Below are positions 1 through 8,312 of a stretch of 44,899 nucleotides of DNA, one piece after another. The notes beneath the pieces are model-generated. The model was given only the letters and a program-made list of their open reading frames with translations, made no database searches and was not told the origin of the DNA. Made by a program: the position numbers and the translations under genes. The stretch comes from Hyphomicrobiales bacterium (lineage in GTDB: Bacteria > Pseudomonadota > Alphaproteobacteria > Rhizobiales > Methyloligellaceae): positions 1-44,899 of the forward strand of contig JANQLP010000213.1 of NCBI GenBank assembly GCA_028280515.1. Direction: 5' to 3'. Positions within the stretch are counted from its first letter, which is position 1; the number at the start of each line of letters is the position of its first letter.

Positions 1-99
1 TAATCGGATAAATTTGCTCTATATCTTTAAGTGTTAGAGCATCTTTATGCGTTCAGGTTTCGCGACGAAACGCGTCAATCTGAACGCATGATGCTCTAG
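1..99 (+). repeat. Mosaic hairpin repeat, copy 1 (cut by window start)
   Basis: This is the right-hand part of a two-module intergenic repeat that also occurs at 35069-35209 (complete) and, inverted, at 44819-44899. Bases 1-20 are the end of the left module, 21-35 the AT-rich linker, and 36-97 a hairpin module starting AGAGCATC and ending GATGCTCT around a loop holding CGCGACGAAACGCG. It ends in CTAG at 96-99, a few bases beyond the ahcY stop codon. One base in the 5' arm is G where copy 2 has A, turning an A-T pair into a G.T wobble. It resembles REP/RIME-type elements of rhizobia in general form; I cannot assign it to a named family. No coding potential is visible. Confidence 0.9.
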
Positions 100-107
100 G
101 ACCGACG

Positions 108-1493
108 CTAGTAGCGATAGTGGTCCGGTTTGTAGGGCCCGTCGGGCTTCACCCCGATATACTCCGCCTGATCCTGGCTGAGGTCGGTCAGTGCGGCGCC
201 GAGCTTTTCGAGATGCAGCCGTGCGACTTTCTCATCCAGATGCTTGGGCAGAACGTAAACCCGGTTCTCGTACTCGCTCCCTTTCGTCCAGAGTTCGATC
301 TGGGCTAGCACCTGGTTGGTGAACGAGGCGCTCATGACGAAACTGGGATGACCCGTGGCGTTGCCCAGGTTGAGCAGACGCCCTTCCGAGAGCAGGATCA
401 TGCGCTTGCTATCGGGAAACTCGACCATGTCGACCTGCGGCTTCACGTTCGTCCATTTGAAGTTCTTCAATTGGGCAACCTGAATCTCGTTGTCGAAATG
501 TCCGATGTTGCCCACGATCGCCATGTCCTTCATGGCCCGCATGTGGTCCAGGGTGATGACGTCCTTGTTGCCGGTCGCCGTGATGAAGATGTCGGCGTCG
601 GATGCCACGTCCTCGAGGGTCACAACCTCAAAGCCGTCCATCGATGCCTGCAGCGCGCAGATCGGATCGACTTCCGTCACCTTCACGCGGGCGCCGGCCC
701 CGCGCAGTGATTGGGCCGACCCTTTTCCCACATCGCCGTAACCGCAAACGACAGCGACCTTTCCGGCCATCATCACATCGGTGGCGCGCCGAATGCCATC
801 GACGAGCGACTCCTTGCAGCCATACTTGTTGTCGAACTTCGACTTGGTGACGCTGTCATTGACGTTGATCGCCGGGAACGGCAGCAGACCCTTCTCGACA
901 AGCTGATAAAGCCGATTGACGCCGGTTGTCGTCTCCTCGGTCACGCCCTTGATCTTGTCGCGCTGCGCCGCAAACCAGCCCGGGTCGCTTGCCAGGCGCT
1001 TTTTGATCTGCGCGAAGAAGAACTCTTCCTCTTCAGATTTCGGGTCTTCGATCAACTCCGTCTCGCCGGCTTCGACGCGCGCGCCCAGCAGAATGTACAT
1101 GGTGGCGTCACCGCCATCGTCGAGGATCATGTTGGCGCCATCCTCGAACAGGAAGATCCGGTCGGCATAATCCCAGTACTCTTCGAGGGTTTCACCCTTG
1201 ACCGCGAACACCGGCACGCCGGTCTGGGCAATCGCCGCCGCCGCATGGTCCTGTGTGGAAAAGATGTTGCAGGATGCCCAGCGCACTTCTGCGCCGAGCG
1301 CGATCAGCGTCTCGATCAAGACCGCCGTCTGGATCGTCATGTGAAGCGACCCGGCGATCCGCGCGCCCTTCAACGGTTTTGAGCTTCCGAACTCCTCACG
1401 AATGGCCATAAGGCCGGGCATCTCAGTTTCTGCGATCTCGATCTCCGTGCGACCGTAATCCGCCAGCGTTATGTCCTTGACCGTGTAATCCAT
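108..1493 (-). CDS. ahcY: S-adenosylhomocysteine hydrolase (adenosylhomocysteinase)
   Basis: A cytosolic NAD-dependent enzyme that splits S-adenosylhomocysteine into adenosine and homocysteine, removing the inhibitory product of methyltransferases and feeding the methionine cycle. The 461-residue protein has the family's full layout: an N-terminal substrate domain ([12 protein letters not shown]), a cofactor domain with the Rossmann motif [13 protein letters not shown], and the hallmark C-terminus KPDHYRY. An in-frame ATG 96 bases further upstream exists, but the added residues are basic and unlike the family, so I start at MDYTVKD. Upstream lies a palindrome like a SahR operator (1595-1614). 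In rhizobia ahcY is usually close to the HPr/chvGI block; here a TadG-like gene lies between them. Confidence 0.97.
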   Translation of the reverse strand: MDYTVKDITLADYGRTEIEIAETEMPGLMAIREEFGSSKPLKGARIAGSLHMTIQTAVLIETLIALGAEVRWASCNIFSTQDHAAAAIAQTGVPVFAVKGETLEEYWDYADRIFLFEDGANMILDDGGDATMYILLGARVEAGETELIEDPKSEEEEFFFAQIKKRLASDPGWFAAQRDKIKGVTEETTTGVNRLYQLVEKGLLPFPAINVNDSVTKSKFDNKYGCKESLVDGIRRATDVMMAGKVAVVCGYGDVGKGSAQSLRGAGARVKVTEVDPICALQASMDGFEVVTLEDVASDADIFITATGNKDVITLDHMRAMKDMAIVGNIGHFDNEIQVAQLKNFKWTNVKPQVDMVEFPDSKRMILLSEGRLLNLGNATGHPSFVMSASFTNQVLAQIELWTKGSEYENRVYVLPKHLDEKVARLHLEKLGAALTDLSQDQAEYIGVKPDGPYKPDHYRY

Positions 1494-1541
1494 GCCTCGC
1501 GTCCTCTGCACTCCTCTGTCCGACCCGAAAACCGCGCTTTC

Positions 1542-1558
1542 GCGCCGCTTTCCGGCGC
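1542..1558 (-). other. Small GC hairpin in the ahcY leader
   Basis: GCGCCG and CGGCGC face each other across a five-base loop, 49 bases or more upstream of the ahcY start. It may influence the leader RNA. I see no match to the conserved core of an SAH riboswitch, so no ligand-binding role is claimed. Confidence 0.3.
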
Positions 1559-1594
1559 TTCTCTTAGCGCACAGCCGGAACCGACGCAAGAGAC

Positions 1595-1614
1595 ATATAA
1601 AGAAATCATTATAT
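1595..1614 (-). promoter_or_regulatory. Candidate SahR-type operator upstream of ahcY
   Basis: Read on the minus strand, the 20 bases ATATAATGATTTCTTTATAT are a palindrome matching their own reverse complement at 16 of 20 positions, in an AT-rich island about 100 bases upstream of the ahcY start. ArsR-family SahR regulators of methionine-cycle genes are known to bind AT-rich palindromes of the general form ATATnAAGAnnTCTTnATAT; this comparison is from memory. No sahR gene lies in the window. Position and symmetry fit an operator overlapping the ahcY promoter, but binding is inferred. Confidence 0.55.
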
Positions 1615-1672
1615 CTTTAATTCACCCAAGCCGACTGATGTCGATCACCCTGTATGCGTGGACGATTGGGGT

Positions 1673-1692
1673 AACGGAATCGCAACGGAATC
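1673..1692 (+). repeat. Tandem 9-mer AACGGAATC with 11-base period
   Basis: AACGGAATC occurs twice, separated by GC, so both copies lie on the same face of the helix, about 100 bases upstream of the TadG-like gene. This could be a two-site operator or chance. Apart from this and the palindrome at 1595-1614, I see nothing else in the roughly 295 bases between ahcY and the TadG-like gene. Confidence 0.35.
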
Positions 1693-1788
1693 CTGCTTTA
1701 CTGACGACACGCGCTGGTCCGTGGTCCCAGGCAGGTAGCGTACTGCAGCTGATGTAACGCGTTCAATTCAGTCAAGAGTATCAAGACC

Positions 1789-3357
1789 ATGGCCCTCGTT
1801 TCCCCTTTCTGGTGTTCCCCGAAGCGTGTTCTTGCGCGGACCCGGGACGTGCTCAGGCAATTCCGGTCGGACCGTTCCGGCGCGGTTGCGTTGCTGTTTG
1901 GCCTGACATTGATTCCGGTCATCGCTTTCGCCGGCGGTGCCATCGACTATGCCAATGCGTACCGCATGCGTGCGAAACTCCAGAACGCCCTGGACTCGGC
2001 GACGCTGGCAGTCGGCCGTGAGGTGGATGCGGGCACCAATAGCGGTGCGGCCCGTCAGATCGGGAAGGACGTCCTCGCCGCCAATCTGGGCGCGGACTTT
2101 CCGGCCGGATACGCCGTGAATTTCAGCATCGACGGCACCATGGTCACAGGCACGGCGTCCCTGAATGTCCCGACCTATCTCCTCGGCGTCATCGGGCACA
2201 ACAGTTTCGATGTCGGCACGACGTCGATCGTCAATGTGTCGAACGGCACAATCGAAGTTGCGCTGGTTCTCGACAATTCGGGCTCCATGGGCGGCTCGAA
2301 GATCGCCGATCTCCGCGATGCAGCCGAAGAGCTGACCGAGATCCTGTTTGCAGCACAGCGCGACACCAGCGGCGTGAGCATCGGCCTGGTACCCTTTGCC
2401 GGTGCGGTGAACGTCGGAACCGGAAACGCCAACGCAACCTGGATGGACACGGCCGGCCAATCGTCGATCCACTTCGAGAATTTCGACCGCAACAACAAGA
2501 CGCGGTTCCAGCTCTTCGACGAACTCCGGAATGTGGGGTGGGCCGGCTGCGTCGAGGTACGGCCCTCACCGCACGATGTGACGGACTCGGCACCCACCGG
2601 CGGCGACTCCCTTTTCGTGCCCTACTTCGCACCGGACGAACCGGACGAGAGGGATTCCGGCAAGAACAGCTACGTCAACAGCTATCTGGACGACGACGGA
2701 GGAGACTGCGCAACGCCGCCCGATGACGAAACCCAGGTGCAGGCGCAGGAGAAAACCTGCAAATACACCAACGCCTCTGCCAGCCTTTCGGATGGCAAAG
2801 GCCCCAACTATCGCTGTACGTCACGCCCGATCATGCCGCTCAGCGAAAATGAAGGGCAGGTCGTGGCTGCGATCCGAGCGATGCGGGCCAACGGCATGAC
2901 GAACATCCATGACGCCCTGATGTGGGGCTGGCGGGTTCTGTCATCGGGCGAGCCGTTCACACAAGGCCGCAGCGAAGACGACGCGACCAACCGGAAGTTC
3001 ATGGTTGTGATGACCGACGGCAAAAACACCCATACCGGCCGGAACCATCAGAACATGTCGAGATTTTCCGCATACGGATTCGCGAAGAACGGCCGCCTGA
3101 GGAGCCCTACAACCAGCGATTGGCGTCTCGAAAGGGCGATGAACACCAAGACCGAGACCAGTTGCACCAACGCGAAGGCCGCCGACATCACGATCTACAC
3201 CATTGCCGTGGAGGTCAGCGACGATGACACCATCGACATGCTCAGGCGGTGCGCGTCCGGAGAAGGTCGCGCTTTCTCGATCGACGACAGCAGCAAATTG
3301 AACGATATCTTCAAGGCGATCGCCGACGAGATCAACAAGCTGCGGATTACCAGCTAG
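1789..3357 (+). CDS. TadG-like protein with von Willebrand factor A domain
   Basis: A 522-residue membrane-anchored protein predicted to face the periplasm. Residues about 30-55 (RSGAVALLFGLTLIPVIAFAGGA) are the TadE/TadG-type hydrophobic anchor with the usual following segment, IDYANAYRMRAKLQNALDSA. A VWA domain starts near residue 157 with the metal-binding DNSGS at 162-166 and continues to FMVVMTDGKNTH and a C-terminal Rossmann-like strand. Between these lies an insert rich in Asp, Cys and Ser (about 250-330). Tad proteins build Flp pili, but no other tad gene is here, so it is an orphan paralogue of unknown partner. It is convergent with the HPr gene. Domain calls are firm; the pilus role is only inferred. 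Confidence 0.85.
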   Translation: MALVSPFWCSPKRVLARTRDVLRQFRSDRSGAVALLFGLTLIPVIAFAGGAIDYANAYRMRAKLQNALDSATLAVGREVDAGTNSGAARQIGKDVLAANLGADFPAGYAVNFSIDGTMVTGTASLNVPTYLLGVIGHNSFDVGTTSIVNVSNGTIEVALVLDNSGSMGGSKIADLRDAAEELTEILFAAQRDTSGVSIGLVPFAGAVNVGTGNANATWMDTAGQSSIHFENFDRNNKTRFQLFDELRNVGWAGCVEVRPSPHDVTDSAPTGGDSLFVPYFAPDEPDERDSGKNSYVNSYLDDDGGDCATPPDDETQVQAQEKTCKYTNASASLSDGKGPNYRCTSRPIMPLSENEGQVVAAIRAMRANGMTNIHDALMWGWRVLSSGEPFTQGRSEDDATNRKFMVVMTDGKNTHTGRNHQNMSRFSAYGFAKNGRLRSPTTSDWRLERAMNTKTETSCTNAKAADITIYTIAVEVSDDDTIDMLRRCASGEGRAFSIDDSSKLNDIFKAIADEINKLRITS

Positions 3358-3384
3358 ACACAGGCGTTGCCCGGCAAGAGTGGC

Positions 3385-3699
3385 CTAGCTCTCTTCATTG
3401 AAGCCTGCCTCGACGAGCGAAACCAGCTCGCTCAGGGCTTCTTCCGCCTCCGGTCCGCGGGTTTCGATCAGGATTGTGCTGCCCTTGCAGGCGGCGAGCA
3501 TCATGAGCCCCATGATCGAGCTGCCGAGCACTGTCTGCCCGTCATGGGTCACCTTGATATCCGCGTCAAAGCATTCGGCGCACTTGACGAACTGCGCCGA
3601 GGCGCGCGCGTGCAACCCCTTCTGGTTGGGGATCACGACCTCGCCCGACAGGACCGGCGCCGCGCCACTCTCCCCCGCCATGCTGCCGTTATCTTTCAT
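3385..3699 (-). CDS. ptsH: HPr family phosphocarrier protein
   Basis: A small cytosolic phosphocarrier of the phosphotransferase network. The phosphorylated histidine is visible in GLHARAS (His30 counted from the first Met), and the regulatory serine that HPr kinase modifies is in GSSIMGL (Ser61). At 104 residues it is a little longer than typical HPr (about 85-90), because of a disordered Gly/Ala-rich N-terminus; an internal Met7 could be the true start. It overlaps the preceding EIIA gene by 11 bases, so the two are translationally coupled. No sugar permease is nearby, which suits the regulatory, non-transport PTS of alphaproteobacteria. Confidence 0.95.
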   Translation of the reverse strand: MKDNGSMAGESGAAPVLSGEVVIPNQKGLHARASAQFVKCAECFDADIKVTHDGQTVLGSSIMGLMMLAACKGSTILIETRGPEAEEALSELVSLVEAGFNEES

Positions 3700-4090
3700 T
3701 CAGGATCTGGCTTGCGACCGAAATGTACTTCTTGCCGGCCTCCTGCGCCTGCGCGATCGCGTCTTCCAGGTCGACATCGCCACGGATGCTGGCAAGTTTG
3801 ATGAGCATCGGCAGATTGACGCCCGCGATGACCTCGACCTTTGCCTGTTCCATCACCGAGATTGCGAGGTTTGACGGTGTTCCGCCGAACATGTCGGTGA
3901 GCAAAAGCGTTCCTTTGCCGCTGTTGACCTCATCAACCGCCTTCACGATCTCCTCGCGCCGCGCCTCGATATCGTCGTTCGGGCTGATCGACACGGCGAT
4001 CAACTGCTCCTGAGGGCCGTGAACATACTCCAGCGCGTCGCGAAACTCCTGCGCCAAGCGACCATGTGTGACGATCACCAACCCGATCAT
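3689..4090 (-). CDS. PTS EIIA component, mannose/fructose subfamily
   Basis: Accepts phosphate from HPr on the N-terminal histidine in MIGLVIVTHG (His9). The conserved GTLLLTDMFGGTPSNLA segment, typical of EIIA(Man) folds, follows at about residues 58-75. The protein is 133 residues from the ATG at 4090; a longer frame upstream adds residues unlike the family. In alphaproteobacteria this EIIA has no cognate EIIB/EIIC and acts as a regulatory endpoint; that role is known from the family, not shown here. It lies between hprK and ptsH in the same direction. About 136 bases without a gene separate it from hprK. Confidence 0.93.
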   Translation of the reverse strand: MIGLVIVTHGRLAQEFRDALEYVHGPQEQLIAVSISPNDDIEARREEIVKAVDEVNSGKGTLLLTDMFGGTPSNLAISVMEQAKVEVIAGVNLPMLIKLASIRGDVDLEDAIAQAQEAGKKYISVASQILNER

Positions 4091-4226
4091 GTACTGCAAC
4101 CTCCACGCGAAACCGGAGCACAGCGGCGACGGCCGCATTCTCCATCCGATGAACCTTCAACTTTGTCGCCGCGCGATGCCGAGCGCAAGAGCCAACGCGG
4201 AAGAACTTCCCGGCGGCGACCATTCT

Positions 4227-4697
4227 TCACACGCCGCCGGTCAATGCCAGCTTCAGCTTGACGGGACACGACGCTTCCCTCGGATCGAGGCGCAACACCG
4301 GAACCGGCATGCCCAGGACCTCTTCCTGCGGCGGAGGTTCCGGCGGCATCCGCGGCACCTCGTCGGCGTCGACAAGATCGACGATCAACGACAATTGCGC
4401 ACGGTTTCGATGATCCATCGCGACGATGCCGATGCCGCGCACTTCGAGCCGTCCTGCGATCGTCTCCGGCGCCGTTACGATGAGGGTGTCCCCGTCTTTC
4501 GAGATTAGCACCTGGTCATCACTTACGAGGCGTGCCGCGCCCTCCGGGTCAGGATCATGGCCGAATGCGGAAATGAAACGCAGCGCGAGATCCGACTTGC
4601 CCGATCCCGGCGCACCCCGAAGCAAAGCCGCGCGGCCCGCGATGGCAACGCATGTGCCGTGAATGCACAGTTCGTCGTGCGGCGCATTCGCCGACAC
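4227..4697 (-). CDS. hprK: HPr kinase/phosphorylase, short alphaproteobacterial form
   Basis: Phosphorylates, and probably dephosphorylates, HPr on its regulatory serine, tying PTS activity to cell energy state. The 156-residue protein carries the Walker A loop GAPGSGKS (residues 28-35), the acidic VSDDQV segment, and the HprK signature around LEVRGIGIV. It is only the C-terminal kinase domain; the N-terminal domain of Gram-positive HprK is absent, as is usual for this class. I choose the GTG at 4697 because GAGGA sits just before it and the longer frame would run into chvG. The start lies 4 bases after the chvG stop codon, so the genes are coupled. Confidence 0.9.
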   Translation of the reverse strand: MSANAPHDELCIHGTCVAIAGRAALLRGAPGSGKSDLALRFISAFGHDPDPEGAARLVSDDQVLISKDGDTLIVTAPETIAGRLEVRGIGIVAMDHRNRAQLSLIVDLVDADEVPRMPPEPPPQEEVLGMPVPVLRLDPREASCPVKLKLALTGGV

Positions 4698-4701
4698 CAG
4701 A

Positions 4702-6528
4702 TCAGGTCCTCGCGGTCGAGGCGGCGGGCAGGCGGATAACGAAGCGCGCGCCCGCGCTCTTCTTGGGTGATCGTGTATTGGGTGATCGTGTGCGTCGCCG
4801 GCTGGTCGGCGCAAGTGGACGGTTCTCGGCCCAGATCTTCCCGCCATGCGCGATCACGATCTGCTGCGAGATGTTGAGGCCGAGGCCCGAGTTCTTGCCG
4901 AAGGCGTCCTCGCCGGGCCGGTCGGTGTAGAACCGGTCGAAAATCCTCGCCAGATTGTCGTTCGGAATGCCCGGTCCCTCGTCCTCCACCGAGATCTCGA
5001 CCTCGCCGCCCACACGCTTGTAGGACACGGTGATCTTGCCGCGCTTCGGCGAAAACGAAGCCGCATTGTCCAGCAGGTTCGTGATGACCTGGCCAAGCCG
5101 AATGTCGTGGCCGAGGACGACGTATCTGTTTGCATCGCGTTGGCCGCGCTCAGGCGTCTCGACGACGATTTTCGGAGCTCCGCCGCGGCGAGATTGTACG
5201 AATGCCGGCACGACGGTATTCAGCATTTTCGCAACATCAACCGGCTCGGCATCTTCACGCGTCAGCTCCGCGTCGAGACGCGAGGCGTCGGATATGTCGG
5301 TGATGAGGCGGTCGAGGCGGCGCACGTCGTCGTCGATGACCTCCATCAGACGCTCGCGCGATTCCTTCGTCTTGACGCGCGGCAGGGTCTCCGCGGCGCT
5401 CCGCAGGGATGTCAGCGGATTCTTGAGCTCGTGCGCAACATCGGCGGCGAAGCTTTCGATCGCGTCCATCCGGCGATAGAGGGCGGCCGTCATGTCGCGC
5501 AGTGCACCGGAAAGGTGCCCGATTTCATCGGACCGGTAGGTGTAATCGGGAATTTCCGCCCGCGCCTTGATGCGGCGGCGGACGCGTTCCGCCGAGTCGG
5601 ACAGATCACGGATCGGGCCGGCGATGGTGTGCGCGAGCAGAACCGACAGCAGCATCGTCACCGCCGCCGCATAAAGCCCCATGCGCACGATTTCCCAACG
5701 CTCGCTTGCAACAATGTTGTCGATGTCGCCGCCGCGGGTCGACAGCAGCAGGACTCCAAGAACAGCGCGGACCGGCTGGATGGGGACGGCAACGGATACG
5801 ATCAGCTCGCCGCGGTCGTTGGCACGGACGATCGGCACCGATACGCCGGTCAGGGCCGACGCCACCTCGGTGATGTCCTTGCCGTTGATGCTTGCATCCT
5901 CGATGGACGGCGGGAGGTTCTGTGGCCAGAGCCATTGCGACAGGCGCCGCCAGTATTTGGTGAAGACGTCCGGCTTCTGCTCGTTCAGCGACGGCAGGTC
6001 GTAGCGCAGGATCTGCCCGCGTGAATACAGCGTTTCGGAATCGAGGATGAGTGCGCCGCTGCGGTCGTAGATGCGCGCCCGCGTCCGCGTCGGCCTGACA
6101 AGGTCGCGCAGCTCCGGCGCGGCCCGTTCGGGATTGATGGAGAACTCCAGGGAACCGAGGCCCTGGTCGAGCTGGGTGACGCCTGCCGGCTGCGGGTTGG
6201 CCTGACTGTCCGGCTCGATGTCAAGCGCCACGCGCTCGGTGTCGATCGCGGCCGATGCGCCGATGGCGCTGGCGATGATCTCGCCCTGCGTCAACAGGCT
6301 CTGGACCTTGGCCTCGATCAGTCCCGCGCGAAACTGGTTGAGGAACAGAATGCCCGAAACCAGGATGCCGAACCCGAACAGGTTCAGGATGACGATGCGC
6401 TGGGTCAGGCTGGCGAAGGGGAAGCCGGACTCGACCTTCTGCGCCAGTCGCCGGAGCCAGTCGAGCGGATGACGCAGGATACGCTTGGTGCCTGAAAAGG
6501 TTACAGACCGATTTGTCTCAACGGCCAT
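4702..6528 (-). CDS. chvG: Sensor histidine kinase ChvG (ExoS type)
   Basis: The membrane sensor of the ChvG-ChvI two-component system, which in rhizobia responds to acidity and envelope stress. The 608 residues run: a basic N-terminus, a first membrane span (about 44-64), a periplasmic stimulus-sensing domain, a second span (about 283-305), HAMP, a HisKA box FAADVAHELKNPLTSL with the phosphorylated His366, and an ATPase domain with DEGPGIP and SGLGLNIS. It follows chvI by 15 bases. A 15-base tandem duplication at 4763-4792 adds an in-frame TRSPN/TRSPK repeat in the loop before the last strand, a small length variation unlikely to break the fold. Confidence 0.95.
   Translation of the reverse strand: MAVETNRSVTFSGTKRILRHPLDWLRRLAQKVESGFPFASLTQRIVILNLFGFGILVSGILFLNQFRAGLIEAKVQSLLTQGEIIASAIGASAAIDTERVALDIEPDSQANPQPAGVTQLDQGLGSLEFSINPERAAPELRDLVRPTRTRARIYDRSGALILDSETLYSRGQILRYDLPSLNEQKPDVFTKYWRRLSQWLWPQNLPPSIEDASINGKDITEVASALTGVSVPIVRANDRGELIVSVAVPIQPVRAVLGVLLLSTRGGDIDNIVASERWEIVRMGLYAAAVTMLLSVLLAHTIAGPIRDLSDSAERVRRRIKARAEIPDYTYRSDEIGHLSGALRDMTAALYRRMDAIESFAADVAHELKNPLTSLRSAAETLPRVKTKESRERLMEVIDDDVRRLDRLITDISDASRLDAELTREDAEPVDVAKMLNTVVPAFVQSRRGGAPKIVVETPERGQRDANRYVVLGHDIRLGQVITNLLDNAASFSPKRGKITVSYKRVGGEVEISVEDEGPGIPNDNLARIFDRFYTDRPGEDAFGKNSGLGLNISQQIVIAHGGKIWAENRPLAPTSRRRTRSPNTRSPKKSAGARFVIRLPAASTART
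4763..4792 (-). repeat. In-frame 15-base tandem duplication inside chvG
   Basis: TTGGGTGATCGTGT occurs twice, 15 bases apart, near the 3' end of chvG, encoding TRSPN followed by TRSPK. A 15-base unit preserves the frame. It looks like a replication-slippage product. Confidence 0.85.
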
Positions 6529-6543
6529 CGCCGGGTGCGCTCA

Positions 6544-7242
6544 TCAGCATTCTTTGAACCGATAGCCCACACCATAGAGCGTTTCGATCACGTCGAACTT
6601 GTCGTCGGCGTGCTTGAATTTCTTGCGAAGCCGTTTGATGTGGCTGTCGATCGTGCGATCATCAACATAGACCTGATCGTCGTATGCTGCATCCATCAAC
6701 GCATCACGGCTTTTGACCACCCCGGGCCTTTGCGCCAGGGCCTGCAGGATCAGAAACTCGGTAACCGTCAACGTCACCTGTTTGCCGTCCCACTCGCACG
6801 TGTGGCGTTCCGAATCCAGTTTCAGCTTGCCGCGCTCGAGAACCTTCGCCGAGTTTTCAGCAACGGCCGAGGCTTCGCGCGGTTGCGCGCGCCGGAGAAC
6901 CGCCTTGACCCGCTCGACGAGCAACCGCTGCGAAAACGGTTTGCGGATGTAATCGTCGGCACCCATCTTGAGGCCGAACAGCTCATCGATTTCCTCGTCC
7001 TTGGAGGTGAGGAAGATCACCGGCATCTCCGTCTTCTGACGCAGGCGGCGCAGCAACTCCATGCCGTCCATACGCGGCATCTTGATATCGAGAATCGCAA
7101 GATCCGGCGGATTGCCAGTCAGTCCGTCCAGGGCAGACGACCCGTCATTGTATGTCTGGGTGGCATAGCCTTCCGACTCCAGCGCCATGCGCAATGAAGT
7201 CAGGATATTCCGGTCGTCGTCGACTAATGCAATTGTCGGCAT
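6544..7242 (-). CDS. chvI: Response regulator ChvI, OmpR family
   Basis: The DNA-binding partner of ChvG. The receiver domain (about 1-120) has the acidic pocket VDDD (8-10), the phosphorylated Asp52 in [13 protein letters not shown], and the conserved Lys in YIRKPF. The C-terminal OmpR-type winged helix ends in the recognition region ([15 protein letters not shown] and the wing GYRF). It has 232 residues, as usual for ChvI. It is first in a leftward run chvI-chvG-hprK-EIIA-HPr and is divergent from the HugZ-like gene, with about 118 bases between the two proposed start codons that must hold both promoters. ChvI is known in rhizobia to influence envelope, motility and central-carbon genes. 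Confidence 0.95.
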   Translation of the reverse strand: MPTIALVDDDRNILTSLRMALESEGYATQTYNDGSSALDGLTGNPPDLAILDIKMPRMDGMELLRRLRQKTEMPVIFLTSKDEEIDELFGLKMGADDYIRKPFSQRLLVERVKAVLRRAQPREASAVAENSAKVLERGKLKLDSERHTCEWDGKQVTLTVTEFLILQALAQRPGVVKSRDALMDAAYDDQVYVDDRTIDSHIKRLRKKFKHADDKFDVIETLYGVGYRFKEC

Positions 7243-7360
7243 TTACAAATCCCTCGCGGTAGACTCCAGCCCCCCGCGGCGGTCTATGGTCGTAAATTGG
7301 GCAAAATGTGGCACGATATGTACTGCCTTCTGCCGCAAAATGATACCGGCAAACGACATT

Positions 7361-8110
7361 ATGGCAAACTTGATTAAGATGACAGTCCCCCAGGAAAAAG
7401 AGCACATCTCACCCGACGCATGGTCCCGGGCCATCATGCGCCGGGCCCTCAAGGCATCACTGGCGACCCTGAACAGGGATACGGGCATGCCCTACGCGTC
7501 GCTCATCACGATTGCGTGCCTGCCGGACAATACGCCGATAACGCTGATCTCCACCCTTGCCGAGCATACGAAAAACATCGAGCACGACCCGCGCGCGTCC
7601 ATACTGTTCGATGAGACGGACGGCCATGGCGACCCGCTTGCGGGCGCGCGCGTCAGCGTATTCGGCACGCTTGAGAAGACCGATGCGCCGACGGCACGAA
7701 ACAGGTTCTTGAGCCGGCACCCCTCCGCCGACACCTATGTCGACTTCGCCGACTTCGATTTCTACGCGCTCCGAATGGAAGGCGCGCATTTTGTCGGCGG
7801 TTTTGGCCGCATCACCGACATTCTTCCCGACGGTCTGCGCACCGACATTTCCGGCGCCGAAAAGCTGATCGATGCCGAGCCGGGCATCGTCGAGCACATG
7901 AACGACGATCATGCAGACGCGGTCGAGCTCTATGCCACAAGACTGCTGGGCGCAGCGCCCGGCGCGTGGCGGTTCGTGTCCTGCGATCCGGAAGGCTGCG
8001 ATCTGGTTTGCGGCGAAACGAGCCTGCGGCTGGACTTCCCTCACCGCGTCACAACGCCGCAACATGTGCGCAAGGCGTTGGCCGAACTCGCCCGGACGGC
8101 GCGCGGTTAA
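7361..8110 (+). CDS. HugZ-like haem-binding/PNPOx-fold protein
   Basis: The predicted protein has an N-terminal pyridoxamine-phosphate-oxidase-like split barrel (about residues 15-150) and a C-terminal DUF2470-type domain carrying EHMNDDHADAVELYA, the segment that supplies the haem-contacting histidine in HugZ. HugZ proteins bind haem and some degrade it; which applies here cannot be told. The frame stays open to 7187, but that part overlaps chvI and is unlike the family. Among ATGs at 7340, 7361 and 7379, none has a strong ribosome site; I take 7361 (MANLIK), so the N-terminus is uncertain. It lies between divergent chvI and pckA. Confidence 0.85.
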   Translation: MANLIKMTVPQEKEHISPDAWSRAIMRRALKASLATLNRDTGMPYASLITIACLPDNTPITLISTLAEHTKNIEHDPRASILFDETDGHGDPLAGARVSVFGTLEKTDAPTARNRFLSRHPSADTYVDFADFDFYALRMEGAHFVGGFGRITDILPDGLRTDISGAEKLIDAEPGIVEHMNDDHADAVELYATRLLGAAPGAWRFVSCDPEGCDLVCGETSLRLDFPHRVTTPQHVRKALAELARTARG

Positions 8111-8312
8111 CCACCGCGACGAACGGCATAAAATATTTGTGACAAAATCAGTTGATTCAATCGGCCAAATAGTGACGATTGCTCCCTCATCCGTCCAAGT
8201 CGCTTGCCGGATTGCAAAGGGCTCACTAAGAAGCGCTCCTCTTGGGCAGTCGGCAGGCGAAATCGCAAGCTGGCGGATGCGGAACACAGAGCTTGTGTAG
8301 GGAGTGGACACA
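8111..8312 (+). promoter_or_regulatory. Leader and promoter region of pckA
   Basis: About 200 bases between the HugZ-like gene and pckA hold no gene. There is an AT-rich patch (8130-8165) that could include the promoter. The region ends with GGAG at 8301-8304, eight bases before the proposed pckA ATG. No clear operator repeat is seen. Confidence 0.4.

Noticed and set aside
1494-1590. SAH riboswitch in the ahcY leader
   Set aside because: There is a small GC hairpin but no match to the conserved core sequences, and the AT-rich palindrome points to protein control instead.
1789-3357. A tad pilus locus
   Set aside because: Only one Tad-type gene is present; the ATPase, prepilin peptidase and secretin genes are absent.
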